Positions 11,461 to 24,002 of a stretch of 64,000 nt of DNA are shown here, in pieces. Each line of letters starts with the position of its first letter. Within the stretch, counting starts at the first letter, position 1. This DNA is from Luscinia megarhynchos (Eukaryota > Chordata > Aves > Passeriformes > Turdidae). The stretch is from positions 13,197,385-13,261,384 of the forward strand of contig CM067576.1 in the NCBI GenBank assembly GCA_034336665.1, given 5' to 3'. The notes below the pieces were generated by a model. It searched no databases and was not told where the DNA came from. It saw only the letters and a list, made by a program, of their open reading frames with translations. Made by a program: the position numbers and the translations under genes.

Positions 11461-13239
11461 TGAAATAATACTGGAGATTAATTTAAAAGTTTGTGAACAA
11501 AACTACTGGAAAAGCCTTTAGCTGCATCCAAAAGGGATGTTTCATGAAAATCCATGCAGTTATTAGGTCAAAATATTAAAGAAATAAATCAGGAATTTGA
11601 TATTTCCCCAATTAAAAGTAACCAGCAAATGATAGTTACACAGGCTAATAAAATACCTCTCATTTTTGCTGCTCATTATAAGCATCTCTGTACTTCACAT
11701 ACTTTGTACCATGAATTTATTAAAAATACCTGAAAGCAGTAGGTTTGCCAAAAAGGCATGATCACCTCTAAATAAGCAACAAAAAAACAACTCCTCAGAA
11801 GTGACAGCAGGCATGAGCAGTGTTCACAAACTGTTAGCTCCCCTCCAATTAATTTTGCAAGATGCTTAAAGCTCTCATGCTCATCTGTGGAGATAAAACC
11901 TCCCCCAGTCTGTGCATGAAGGTGCCATTGTTTTCCTTATTGCTGTTGAAAATACTGTACTCCCTGTCGAATGAGGGTGTAAAGAATTCACAAAAAATGC
12001 CACTTTGTGGAATTAATTTTGTGCTTTCAGTGTATTTCATGAAACTGGGCTGGGCTCTGCCACTGCATCCACAAACAGCCTCCCCACAGGTGCTCACACC
12101 AGTGGGCTCAAGTGTCTACAGGAACACAAATTGTACTGTGAGGAAGAGAGTAAGACTCCTAATTTAAAAGATCACTGTATTTTTGAGCCTTTATTACCTT
12201 TACAGGGAGTAAAGAGTAGTTCTAAGCCAGCCAGCAAGATAAAAGCCTCCTCTCTTCAGTTACAAGGAGATCTCTAAGAGGGATATCTGCTCTTTGCTTT
12301 ATTATTTTGTGGGTTTTTTTATGGGGAAGATAAGGAATACCTTAAGGAACATATTACAGGAATCAAATTTACTGAAATAGATTAACTTTATATATTGATG
12401 ATCAAAAATATTTTTGTTTAGCCTAAAATTTCCCCTGGGGGGAAAAAAAAAAGTATTTGATGTAAAGACATTTCTCCTAAATACATACTAAAGAAGAGTT
12501 CACCAGAGATAAACAATAAATTCTGGGAATGCAATTCTCTAACAGCCTGGAGGAGATGGCTGTTTTAAACAAAACAGAGTGATTTAATGAGCCAGTGTAC
12601 ATCTGGGAAGGCTGAGGAATGCTGGCAATGTCCACCTCGGTAGCAACAACCACGCAGTCCAAATCTGTGTTTGCCCAAATCTCCCTTTCCTGTTTAGAAA
12701 TCCTTCTCAAATCATCTGATGCTAGCAGGAGCCTGTCAGATGTTGTTATGAATTACATAAGATAAAAAAAAAAAGATTGGGAAGAAGGCTCTGCATGGTG
12801 ACAGAATGTGTTTTGAGTATATAATGTTTCTTTTGAAAATTGCAAAACCGTTGAGTTTTTACTAATGTGACCAATTTCTTTAAAAAATTGTTAATACTTC
12901 CTAAAGAAAACCTGCAAATAAGAAACTAGGACAGGCTGTAGTATACTTTGATGCATATTTCACTCAGAGGAATCCCAAAGCCTGACACAAACACCACTGA
13001 TCATGGCTTGAGGATAATCACTGCTACTGAAAGGAACTCGCTGCCACCCTCCCAATGGCAGGTTTCTAATAGAGTACAAGAAATCCTCAAAAGTTCTTTT
13101 AGGTGATGGCAGACCTGACTAAAATGGTAATGGATTTTTGGCCAAGAAACTCAATATAAAGGCAAATAGAGAAGAGCTGTGTTATTCAAACATAAGTTAT
13201 TGGGCTCAGTACAGAGTAAATGGATGAAATGACAGGATG
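11461..13239. other. Non-coding DNA, no gene seen
   Basis: AT-rich with homopolymer runs, including G6A10 near 12,438. Two overlapping opposite-strand frames at 11,849-12,167 (82 and 101 codons) mirror each other and show no domain. I regard them as chance. Nothing else is recognised. Confidence 0.65.
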
Positions 13240-13306
13240 TGCTGGAGAGAAGGTCAGGTTACACAGTGTAATGATCCCCTTTGGCCCTCAGCAGGTGATT
13301 CTGTGA
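13240..13306 (+). mobile_element. Probable old CR1 3' end, plus sense
   Basis: GGAGAGAAGGTCAGGTTACA is followed by AATGATCCCCTTTGGCCCTC and then TGATTCTGTGAA. This resembles the 3' end of older CR1 subfamilies, where a GGTCAGACTAGATGA-like stretch leads into AATGGTCCCTTCTGGCC and terminal octamers. It is short and diverged, and could instead be another retroposon tail. Alignment with CR1 subfamily consensuses would decide. Confidence 0.5.
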
Positions 13307-15332
13307 AACCCTGCTCCTGCTGCACGTCCCTAATTCCTGTACCACTATTGATTTATTTGTAAGAGACCATACACTCTAATGATACCTGTGCATGATTACT
13401 GACAGTGTCTGGCCACGAATGATGTCAGCAAAAACGTGTTTTAGTAGAAATATGGCTTGCATGTTTTTAATTTCACAGAGAGATCAAGGCCTAAGAGGAG
13501 AACAGGCATATTAATTTCCTGATGGGAAAGCAGAAAGTGCATTTTTGTTCACTGTTTCCCACCATTGGTATTACCAGAGCAGCTTCGCTGTAGCAATAAA
13601 AGAGCTGGAACAGAAAAGTCCCAGGAGCTGTAACATCAAAAATCAGTGTTTTTTTCAGAGACACAGTGCTGTGGAAGTGGCACAGTGCTGTATGCTGACA
13701 TTCACATCACAGCTCTCACTAAGGAGGGACTGCTGATGTCACTGGGAATTTCGACAAGAAGTCCATTAATCTGTTGACTCATGATGATTTGCAGATGTTC
13801 TCCATACAAGTCAAATTTTTACAAAGAAATCAAGCAGTTTCATAAAGTAAAACTATGGTTTTAGCTCACCTATTTCTGACCCTGATTCCTGACTCTGGTA
13901 AAATGGACATTTATTGTGTACTTCATAAAATGATGCAGTTGGCTTTTTGCTTTCAAGCAACATTAAGAAAAAATGAAAACTAGTAAATTACAGTATAAAT
14001 ATTCTGGAGACCTAACTATAAAGTATTGCAGCCTAGCAGAGTCTACTGTTCCACATTTTATTTTATATGCACGTTACAAAACTGGTGTCTAAAGAAATCT
14101 GTGTCAAACTTGTAATATCAAATATTAATTTTTGATAATAACACAATGCAACCAAAAAATCCATCTGAATACACATAAGGGAAAATCTTGCATTTATATT
14201 ACATGTATCCTTCTACTCTTACAAATATTTTGTGTGTTGAGTTTTGACAGCTTTTCCTTATTATCCAATTTTCAAAATAAAATCCTGAAAGGTACCTGAA
14301 GATGTGCACCAGTATAAAATAGTTATTTGTATAAATTTTTTTTTCTAATAATTAAACATAGTATAATGATATTTGGGTGGGGGGGGTGAGAAAAGCCTTC
14401 AGATATATACCAGAAAGCATTCCAGCCTCTTACTAAAATAAAGTCAGGAAAACTGGCTTTACTTTCTAAAGACTTATGGTCTCCTATAAGAAATATCCAT
14501 GTTAAATTGTATTAATATCATTATCATTATTTGAACCAGAAATACTGCTTTAGCAGGTAATCTGTCCAATAACATTTGCCAACACCCCATAAAGGGGATT
14601 TTGGTTAAAAGAAAGTGTTTGCTGTGACTATTTTATTGCTATTCTTGGTTTGTTATTCTTAAAAAGGTATTTGCTCTGCTTAGTCTTCACCTATTTGCTG
14701 TTCATTAGTCAAAGCAAATAACAAATTGGAGTTGTGATAATGTCAAAGCTGGCTGACAGGATAAGTGAAATTATATAAATGACCACTGAGGCATGAATTG
14801 TAAATAACTATCAAACATAAATACACAGTTAACATATGAATATAGGTTACCTTTGTGTCAAAACGCACCAAAAGACTCACAGAAAAGACTCAGTGAAACC
14901 AAAACCCAGGAATTTTAGAAATTTACCAATATGTTACCCCAACAAAAAGTACAGTTTTAAAAACCAGTTATTTTCTGTTGGCATGTTCTACATAACACCA
15001 TGTAACAGTAAAAACAACTCAAATATTCTAATGTTTAGTGAATGGACTAAACAGTGTTTCCAAATGACTGGTCAATAGCCTGTCATTCTGTTTACTTGGC
15101 ATTTCCAAAGGATTGCTCAGATATTTTATTGATGTGTTGAAAGTTGCAAGTGGCAACCATTTGACTGGATAAAATCCTATAGATTAAAAAACATACAGAT
15201 TAGGCATTTACAGGTTTAGTTTCACAGTTTAATAAGTCTTTACAATTATACTAGCAATGAAAATAGGCAAGGTAAGGCTTGCTTCTGAAATACTTGCTTC
15301 AGTTACACCAGCAAATCTTTGTTTAGGAAGTT
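13307..15332. other. AT-rich non-coding DNA, no gene seen
   Basis: No gene, RNA gene or repeat family is recognised. There is a G7 run near 14,380 and many TAAT- and CAAATA-type motifs at 14,580-14,800, including the near-palindrome CCCCATAAAGGGG. Open frames are below 85 codons and featureless. Confidence 0.65.
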
Positions 15333-15413
15333 GAGGAGTGTGCCAGAGGCTTTAGAGAAGCCCAAATAAATATCTCCTGTAGCCCTTCCCTTGTCCACTG
15401 ATGTACTCACTCT
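15333..15413 (-). mobile_element. CR1 LINE internal fragment, minus sense
   Basis: On the plus strand, GGCTTTAGAGAAGCCCAAAT, a diverged middle part, then AGCCCTTCCCTTGTCCACTG followed by a GTACTCAC-like end. This matches the antisense of the CR1 reverse-transcriptase region, where the usual form is AAGGCTTTGCTGAAGTCCAG leading to GCCCTTCCCTCATCCACT and GTCAC. It is therefore an internal ORF2 remnant with neither end present, and it is too short and diverged to encode anything. Confidence 0.7.
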
Positions 15414-18400
15414 CAGGACTATTCTGAACTTTATGAAGAGATAATTAATTTTGAATTCTGACATCTTACTCTGTATTTCTGCCTCTCAGGAAGTAGATGA
15501 AAGGACAGGAATTCTAGGAGAAAAGAAAGAAATCTCCCAGCCTCATTGAAGCCAGTGCCTGCACAGACCCTGTCCTGCTCTCTCAGGCACAAGTGAGCAC
15601 TTCAGGGATGCTCACAAACCACCAGTTCTGCCCTCTGGAGGTTTCTGTGTGTGCTGTAGGTTTCTAAAGCAAGAATCTTGATCCTGATTTGAGTTACTGC
15701 TGTCTTCCAGCACGTTCAGCTGCGGCTGTAACACTTTGTGGCTGGAACATGTGAAAGCACAGGAGGACAACTAGAGGGGAGGGCAAAATGAAAAGCATGT
15801 CTGATACCCTGAGGCATGCTTTGCCACAGGACTGCTGGCACACTCTACAGGCCATTTCTTGTTGAAGTCTAGCATCGAGAATTTTCATTGCAAGTTTTGT
15901 CCAGGAATGTTATTCACAGATAGTTGATACTTCACTGAATTTCATATTAACAAGCTAAGATGTTAAATAAAGTACTGAAAATCTTAATCAAAGTTAGGAG
16001 TATCAACAAGAAGCAAAGTAGCTGATAGATTAGCTGCTGAACAAAAGTTTTCTATGATTAATTATATTACAGTGCACTAATTTAGTTTCCTCGATCTGTA
16101 ACTTCAAATATCTATACTAATTAGTTGCCAACCTACAATATAATAAATGAGATAATGAAATAAAGATGTTTTAAATATCCATTTCTATTACATGCACAAT
16201 TTGAAGCATATTAACAGACAAGATGAATTCTGATTATTTTTTCTTAAGGATATATTAACATATCATTATGTACATGAATGCCAAATAATCACTTTCTCAC
16301 AACAATAATGCTCAATTACTAAATCCACAGGAATTTGAAAATAAAACAAAATACTGCACATTAGAGGCAGGCTGGCATGGGTTAAGTTTATACAGCCATC
16401 ACACCTTTCTCCATCACATTTTCACCTGCTCATGTGATGCACAGTTTTGCTTTGATGGAAAATTCCTTTGGGTCTTCTTGGTGTAAAGCTGTTGGTGCTC
16501 GCAGCAAAATTTGCAGAGGAAGTGGTGAACAGAGAATGTTTTCACTCGGCTGTTAAACCAGAGAAATATCCATAGCATTTTTCACAGTTCATGAAAGGGA
16601 CCATCAATTTCTGTTAGGTTTGTTCAATTTGGGAACAAGTTATACAAGCTTATTTTCTTCTGTGAATTTTGTTGGGGTAAAAAAAAACCAAGAGTTATTT
16701 TCTGAATTTGTTTTAGAAAACTGAGGTCTTAGGTTCCAAATTTAGACTGAAGGAATTGCAATATTCTCCGTGGAAGCCGAAAAAACTCTTAAGGAGCCTT
16801 AGACTGAGGCAGTATTATTTATTTTCCTGAAAGCAGTGATGACAGTCAAAGCACGAGCACTGTGGCTTGTTTTATATATCCTTGCATGTTTTCCTGTCAG
16901 CTTTGCAGTTTGTCATCCACAGCTTTGCCTCCAAATAGCATGAACTTTGAGGACAAGCAAGCTGAAATGAAAGACTCACTGCCTCCTATGGAGAAGAAGC
17001 AAGGCCACCAAGGAATAGCAGAATATCTGTTTATTCCACTTTATGTAGCCTAAATTGTGGAAAAATATTTCATTCCTAGTAGAAACATAATATAATTCTG
17101 TTAATGGTAGTATAATTTGTTGTTACTATTTGGAGTGAATCTGTGAGTAATCTAGCTCCTATAGCAGATGAAATAATGAAAGAAATTACTAAATGCAAAA
17201 TCTGATATACAAAAGCAAAGAATGAGCTGGAACAGCTGCAATAGATTATTATAGATACTTGTCAGAATTGTTCAGCTCGAGCAGTGTTTGCCAGCTGGAG
17301 TGCAGTTGTTCTGAGAGGGAGGTGAGCTGTCCTTCCTCTCCACATGGGGAAACAGCACAGTGAGGTGAGCAGAAACACACAAAGTGCCCTGGTATTTCAC
17401 TGCAGTGTTTTATTGGAATGATTATTGGAGACAGAAATGTTCCATCACTTCAGGCAGTGCTGCCACAGCAGTGCCTGGCCAGGCAGGAGCACACAGGTGA
17501 AGTTCAGGCTTCCATCACTGCAATCCTTCTGAGAACTTTATCAGTTGCTGGGGTTGTTTTCCCTCCTACAGGTGCAAGCTGCAGGTGTGTGGTCAGTGCT
17601 ACTGTCTGGGTAAAACCTGCTGAATTTTCTCCTCCTTCTGCCAGGGATTGAGTGGCTGGGAATTGTACCTGCCCTGAGCAGCTGCATTTGTGACAAGACA
17701 CATCCCATTACATCCCGTTTACAACTTACCCTGTCAGGTTAGCATGGAGAACATGAGTTTGAGACCAAGCTGATAAAGATTTGTATCATGTGAATTGGAA
17801 AGGAGATACAAACATCCACCAATGTTAAAATAAGTGCAAAAGGGCTTTTTCATAATTAAAACTGACATACACTGAGTTTACTAGTCTGAAGTTCTACAGC
17901 ATGTCAGCATTATGTTAGAAAAATTTTAAATATGCTGGAAACACAGCATGAGACTAAGTTCACACAGACTTGCAGTTATACTGGTCAAACAGCACTAATC
18001 AAACTGTTTTATTTGATGTTTGATCTAAGGCCCGTGAGAGTCTGGCTACTGTATTCAGTGGGCATGGAGTTCAACCCTTGATGAAACAGTACTTGATCCT
18101 TTTATAATTCCATTACTTATGTTACTTGCTGAATATATTATTTCTTAGATAATTCTTTACAAGTAACTACCAATAGGTAGAACACTTTAAAAACTCAGAC
18201 CACTTATTCTTGCAGTTTCCCTTTTCAACTCTTTCAAATCCTATTTATTACTGCCTTCTTGCTTCCCTAGTATCAGGGGAAAAAAGAGGGTTTTCAGTAA
18301 CAAGAAACATTTAGATACCACTGAAAGACTTCTGCATGCTCTTGGCTACAGTGGATCACATCTCTTATGTTCATTTTAGAAATGCTAGTTTAGTCACTAG

Positions 18401-18544
18401 TGTTTTATTAAATTAACTGCTGCAGCGTGGCTATGTTTTACTGGGAGTTGCACGTACCCAACACAGCTGTGCATGCCAGCACAAAGGTGGCATCTGCTCT
18501 TTTCACTACATTTGCCAGTGTCTGGTCAGTTTGATCATTGTCAT
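15414..18544. other. Non-coding DNA, no gene seen
   Basis: Mostly AT-rich, with a more GC-balanced patch at about 17,280-17,700. Two mirrored frames in that patch (77 codons plus, 65 codons minus) have no recognisable domain. No RNA gene or known repeat is identified. Confidence 0.6.
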
Positions 18545-18985
18545 CACAGTCACACAGAGTCAGAGACTGGCTGAGCTTGGCAGGAACGTCTGGGCATCGT
18601 CTTGTCCCTTCTCAGAGCTGCTGCCCAGGACCATGCCCAGACAATTCCTGAATATCTCCAGGAGGGGCCACTCCAGTGCTCAGTCACCCTCACAGGGAAG
18701 CACAGAGCCTCCAGAGTTCCACTGCGTGCCCATTGCTCTGAGCTGTCACTGGAGCATCACTGAAGGGAGCCTGGCTCCACCTTCATCACACCCTCCTTGG
18801 GGAATTCACACGCATTCCTGAGACCCCAAGCATTGCCTTGGACAGGCTGAACAGTCCCAGCCCTCCTGTGGAGATGATTCAGCCCCTTCAGCACTTTGTG
18901 GCATTTTTCTGGACTCTCTCCAGTGCCTCCAGATCTCTTTTGTACTGGGGAGCCCAGAACTGGACACAGTGCTCCAGATATCACA
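18545..18985 (-). mobile_element. CR1 LINE, about 440 bp of the 3' end, minus sense
   Basis: This is the longest mobile-element relic in the window. Read on the plus strand it follows the antisense of CR1 continuously. The 3' end begins at a CACACAGAGTCAGAGACTGG-like start, then GAATATCTCCAGGAGGGGCC, GTGCTCAGTCACCCTCACAG, GGAGCCTGGCTCCACCTTCA, AGGCTGAACAGTCCCAGC, TGGACTCTCTCCAGTGCCTC and GGGGAGCCCAGAACTGGACA, ending at the usual GTGCTCCAG stretch. It covers the C-terminal reverse-transcriptase part and the 3' UTR. The coding strand is broken by stops and small gaps (only a 107- and a 75-codon frame survive, in different phases), so it is dead. The 5' end is truncated near 18,985. Confidence 0.95.
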
Positions 18986-21900
18986 AGGATAACATTTACT
19001 CTCTATACTACATAAACTAAAGCATACTGTTACTGAATTACAAGAACTTAAAACTATAAAAAAAATTAGGAAAATTGGAGTCCAACGTTTGTACAACCAG
19101 ACACAAAGAGAATGAGATTTCAGGTGCATAACTGAGCAGATGAATACAGAGAAGTTTTTGCATGCTAAACAATAGAATAGTAAGCATGTCTGTGGTGAAG
19201 AGGATGAAACATGACAAAATCCATTAATAAGTGTCTATTTTCCTTGGCAAATGCCTAATTATTCAGCAGAGTAATTTAATGTTCTGTATTAAGCTAAGAG
19301 GAACACAAATTAAAATACCCACATCAATGGGCTCTGCTCAGTATTCCCTGCTCACTTCCACCGAAACATTCACAAACCTCAGCTGAGAATTTTTCTGAAA
19401 TCAGCAAGTAACGTTTTGTAGCCAGCATATGAGCCCTTATATACCTAAAGCTGATTTTTCTACCAAACCACAAAACTTTCTATCCTTCTGTTAAGAATCT
19501 TCTCTGTCCAGGTACTTTACCTCTTATATATGCCAAAATGTAACTCAATTAAAGCTAAAGAATGAAAATATCACAGTTCAGGGCAAAGCAAAAAAAAAAC
19601 CTAGCATTTTTCATTATGTCTTTATTTAAAACACCCAAATAATTCCAATAAGAAGTGCATATATTTCCAGGTAAAATAGAAGGCTTGGATTGGAAGCGTA
19701 TGGAAACACTTGAAAAGCAGCTGATCAGAGCCACAAAACCAGAGAAAAACACTTCCAGGCAAAGCAGCAAGCCTGTAAGGGACAGAGGGGATCTACTGAA
19801 TGAACAGCACCTGAAAGGAACCACTGTGTAGAAAAGTGACTTGCAGAATAGTTAAATGACAAGTCTGTAAAGCTTGACCCAAAAAAATATATATAAACAA
19901 ATAAATGCCTCAAAAGCTAATGGTCTGTAATGATGGACGCCAATCGGATGAAATCAAGTAAAGGAAAAGGATGAAACAAGGGTCAATGACAAATTATTGT
20001 GTGGCATTATTTTAGGAAAATAAAGACAAGGAGGATTTAGCCACACCAGAAGATTTTTACTGATTAACAGTAAATTGGTAACTGCAGTAGCTTGAAAATT
20101 AACTGAATGATAATGAACGTAAAAAGTAAGTAGCTGGACTTCTCACAAGGTATGCTATTTCTTTTTTCTATCACAGGGAAATGGAGAGGGTAAAAATCCT
20201 GTCTTAAAAAGTAAGACAAGCAAAGTCTACATCAATATCAGATGACCAGCAAACAGAGCACTTGAAGGACGTATATTCATCAAACACCAACACAATGCTA
20301 ACAGAGGGTCAAACATCTTTAATCTCCAATTTACTGTATGAAATGAAGAAGCATTCAATTGGAACATGTAGAGATCACGTTCCACATACTCTAACACATT
20401 ACATACCAGTGGAATTAGCTATTAATTTTCCCTAGAAAAATAGAATGTGTTTTAAATTGCACAATATCTACATTTACATCCTAATCCTTTTTTTCCCTAC
20501 CTAAGATGAGCTTATGCTTGAGTACTCCAGCAAATGGATCTTAATGACTGTATGATTTTGACCACAACTGAGATTATTTGGCAATGCCACCCCTATCATG
20601 GGACAAGGGAGGGTTATTAGAAGCCACACTCTTTATCTTAAGCTTTTTCTGTTTTTTGTGTGTGTCTATAACAATGCTTTCATGTGTTTATCCAAACAAT
20701 GCAGCAACAACACCTTTCAGCACTTCCATTCGTTGTGGAATCTGATAATACTTCACATGCTTTGAGTCTCCCACCTGGAGCAGTGTGTGCAATAGTGATT
20801 TCTGCCTTAAGGCTGGATTCAGGGAAGGGCTTCTACCTGATTTGTAAGGATTTCACTGGACAGGAGGGCAGAGGTTACACTTGGGCCAGGTTTGGGCATG
20901 AGCATGTTTAATTTGATCCTCAGTGTCCCCAAGTCAGCCCCTTGCAGCCAGCTCTGCAGCAGGGGAGGTGACAGCCCTGGGCACAGCCAGCTCCCTCCTG
21001 TCTGCTTTGGCTCTAGGGAAATCTATCCATGTGCCTGAGAATGGGGCTGTGCCAGGCTCATCCCACTTCCTTCCCCATGCAGGTCCCTCTCCTCATGTAC
21101 TGCAGTTTTACCCAGTAACCATTCAGCACAAAGCACAGGCCAGAGCAGGGACACGAAAGCTGAAAGGAAAGGCTTCCTGTGCTACTACCAGGATACCTCT
21201 GGTACCTTTGCTCATCTCTGGAGTAAGGCTTGAATCTCCCTTCTGCATCATGGCAGAACTTCAGCTGGAGTGTGAGAGTAACTTGAGTAAAAAACCCATG
21301 AACTCTTCATTTCCTGGGAGCAAACTCTGGTTTTAGCAGATGAAGGTATTGTTGTAGTCATGATAAATTAAGGGTACAAGAAAATGTGCAGGAAAAGTTA
21401 CTATCTTTCTAAGGGTAACTGAGGCAGTGACACCAAACCCCCCCTGTTTTCAGGTCTGGAGATTTGCTGGTAGGCATGATGGGCATTGGCACCATTGCCT
21501 TCCAGTGGCCTCCAAATGCATATGGGGGCTGTCAGAGCATCCCTCACAGGCAGGGCTAGGAAGGGAGAGGGCAGCCCAAATCATAGTGCCATTCCCCCTT
21601 CCAAATCGTTGTACCCCATCATCTCTAATCACCCCCAGGCAGGTGATGAGCATGCATTAAGCCCACTTATGCAGACTATGTTAATTATTATTACATATCA
21701 CACTGCAAGCTTATGTAAGGTGTATGGATTCATGTATGGCAAAGCTCCACATCAAGCTACAAACGTTCATTTGGCAGTTGCAAGGTTTTTTCTTCTTGGT
21801 TTTTTTACTTTTTAAATGTTTGAGGTAAGAGTAATTTAAATATAATTTTTTAACACCACAGCATCCTATCCTAACAATCCTGGGGAAATACAGCTCTGTC

Positions 21901-24000
21901 CAAGGGGCTCTCTCCAGCCCGTCATAAGGGTAAAAAGATACACTAATTTGGCTAAAACCTGTCTGTGTGGGAGCTGGGAAGATGAGCCTGCAGAAAGGGA
22001 GGGTACTGCATGCTCAGCTTTGCCCAGGAAGGTTCCATGTGTGGAGAACAGCCCTGAGCTCCCAGACAGAGCTCAGCACCTGTCACTGCTGCCTTTGGGG
22101 CAGTTTGCTGTCACCACTCAGTCCCAGCAGGTACCCAGTGGGGCAGAACCCACCCCTAAGAAAGAAAAACAACTGACACAACCTGCCAAGTTTTGCACAA
22201 CCTGAGCGTGGCTTTTCAGGAAAGTGGTTTTTGATTTATATTGCTATACTTCTTACAAGTTCATTACTGAATGTAATGCTTAGATTCTATTTTTTGATAT
22301 GAACAATAACTTATTTCTTAGCCAGTCTCTCTTGCAGCCAGTAAGTATTGTCTCTTTTGTAAACTGCAGCCCCTCTTGTTGCCAGTAATATGTGATTTGG
22401 GGGAATGATTTAAATGACAAAATGCTAACTTGCAACAACAAAAGAAATGACACAATATAAACTAAGCTTTAATAACTAAAAAGATCTTTAATTAAAATTG
22501 CTTTCTATTCAGTTTTCTTTAACCAGCTGCCCTGTGAAAGTTATTACCTAAAATTTTCATTTTCTCAGTACACAGCTGCAGAAAAGATTTTATTCTGGTG
22601 AACGAAGGGCTGAACAACAGCAAGGACAAAGCTCACTTAAACTAACAATGCAGCCGTGGCAAAAGTCATAACCTTCTGCTGTCTTAGGGGAAGCACACTT
22701 TCTGAATATAATCTCTCTGATTATGCCTAGTATGCAAAATGCAGTTTTATAGCTGCAGCTCAAATAGATTTCAGTATTGCTACTGAATACTAATCACTGA
22801 TGCAAAAAACGTACAGCTCCCTCAAGGCATTTCAAAAATCTTGATTATTTAATCAGTGCTCTTGATTTATAAGGCGAGCTGGTTGATGACTACCAAAATG
22901 TGACACATTGGACACTATCCAGATGGAATGCCAGTTTTCATTTGAGGTTAAAGAGGTAAAACTCTACAAGAGAGGTTTTCCACTACTCTGGACCAGAGCT
23001 AGAGTTATATCAGATGATAAATAAAACTTGGCAGTTTGGCTTGCACATAATATTAAAACAGAAACTTCACTGAATTGTCAGTTGTAAAATGAAGTAATCA
23101 ACTTTCTTTCTGATTATTCTCCATTTCCACTATGGACCTTTTATTTATTTCATGTCTTCCATCTTAATGTCCTCTTACATTTTTAAACAGGATCACTTTA
23201 CCCTTTTACAAATCTGTAAGTGGTGAGTGCTGCCTTTTCATAAGCACTGATTTCCCAATCAGCTGGATGCAAAACTTGAACAGTTCCGTTTCTTTTTCCT
23301 GTAACCTCATATATAAATATATGAATTTAAAAATATTGTTGCATCTATATCTCTATAGGGAAACACAGGCTTAGGTATATACAACAATAATTTAAACTCC
23401 TGCCTTGAACAGCAATAGAATTCCCAAAATTTTTTAAAGAAACTGATGCATAAGTCATATAAATTTCTGAGCAAGTTCGGTTCTGAGTTGCTTGGGCTTT
23501 TACAGTCCCATGCCCATCTTTAATTGTCATCAATGATTTTCTGTTGTAGAGGGATTCCATACGAAATTTCAAATGTTTTTTCTATTAATTTTTCAAGGAG
23601 CAGAACTACTTCAGATTGAGAGAGCAATGGACTAAATTCTTCTTTATAATTCCATTCCAGGCCTGGCCCCTGGAAGTGAGCATCACTTTGGGGACATGAT
23701 GATGTGGACATAGAGACCAAATGTTTCAAACTCATCTTGCAGGTGTGGCTGTTGCTAGAAGCAGTGACCAATACTAATATTCAAAGCATAGTCACAACTA
23801 CAGAGAATTATTTTACCCAATTTTTGGTGGTGGATGAGACAGCCTAAACCAAGAATGATTAAAATTGTAATCCAAACTTGAGAATTTTGTGAAAAGTCTA
23901 ACTATAAATAAGCATTAAAATTATGAAAAGTCATCACACTGACACCCTGAAAAGCTACCAATACTCATAAAGTGTTGTTTCCATTCCTCATTTTAACAAG
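18986..24000. other. Non-coding DNA with GC-richer patches, no gene recognised
   Basis: AT-rich sequence interrupted by GC-balanced patches at about 20,770-21,340, 21,420-21,660 and 21,880-22,210. The longest frame (137 codons, plus, 20,923-21,336) is rich in Ser, Ala, Leu and Pro and has no domain, signal peptide or supporting splice context that I can trust. The patches may be old, unrecognised retroelements or exons of a non-coding transcript. I cannot support either. Confidence 0.55.
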
Positions 24001-24002
24001 TT

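Noticed and set aside
20923..21336. 137-codon plus frame in a GC-richer patch
   Set aside because: The Ser/Ala/Pro/Leu composition matches the local GC content. There is no domain, no convincing splice context and no recognised homologue.
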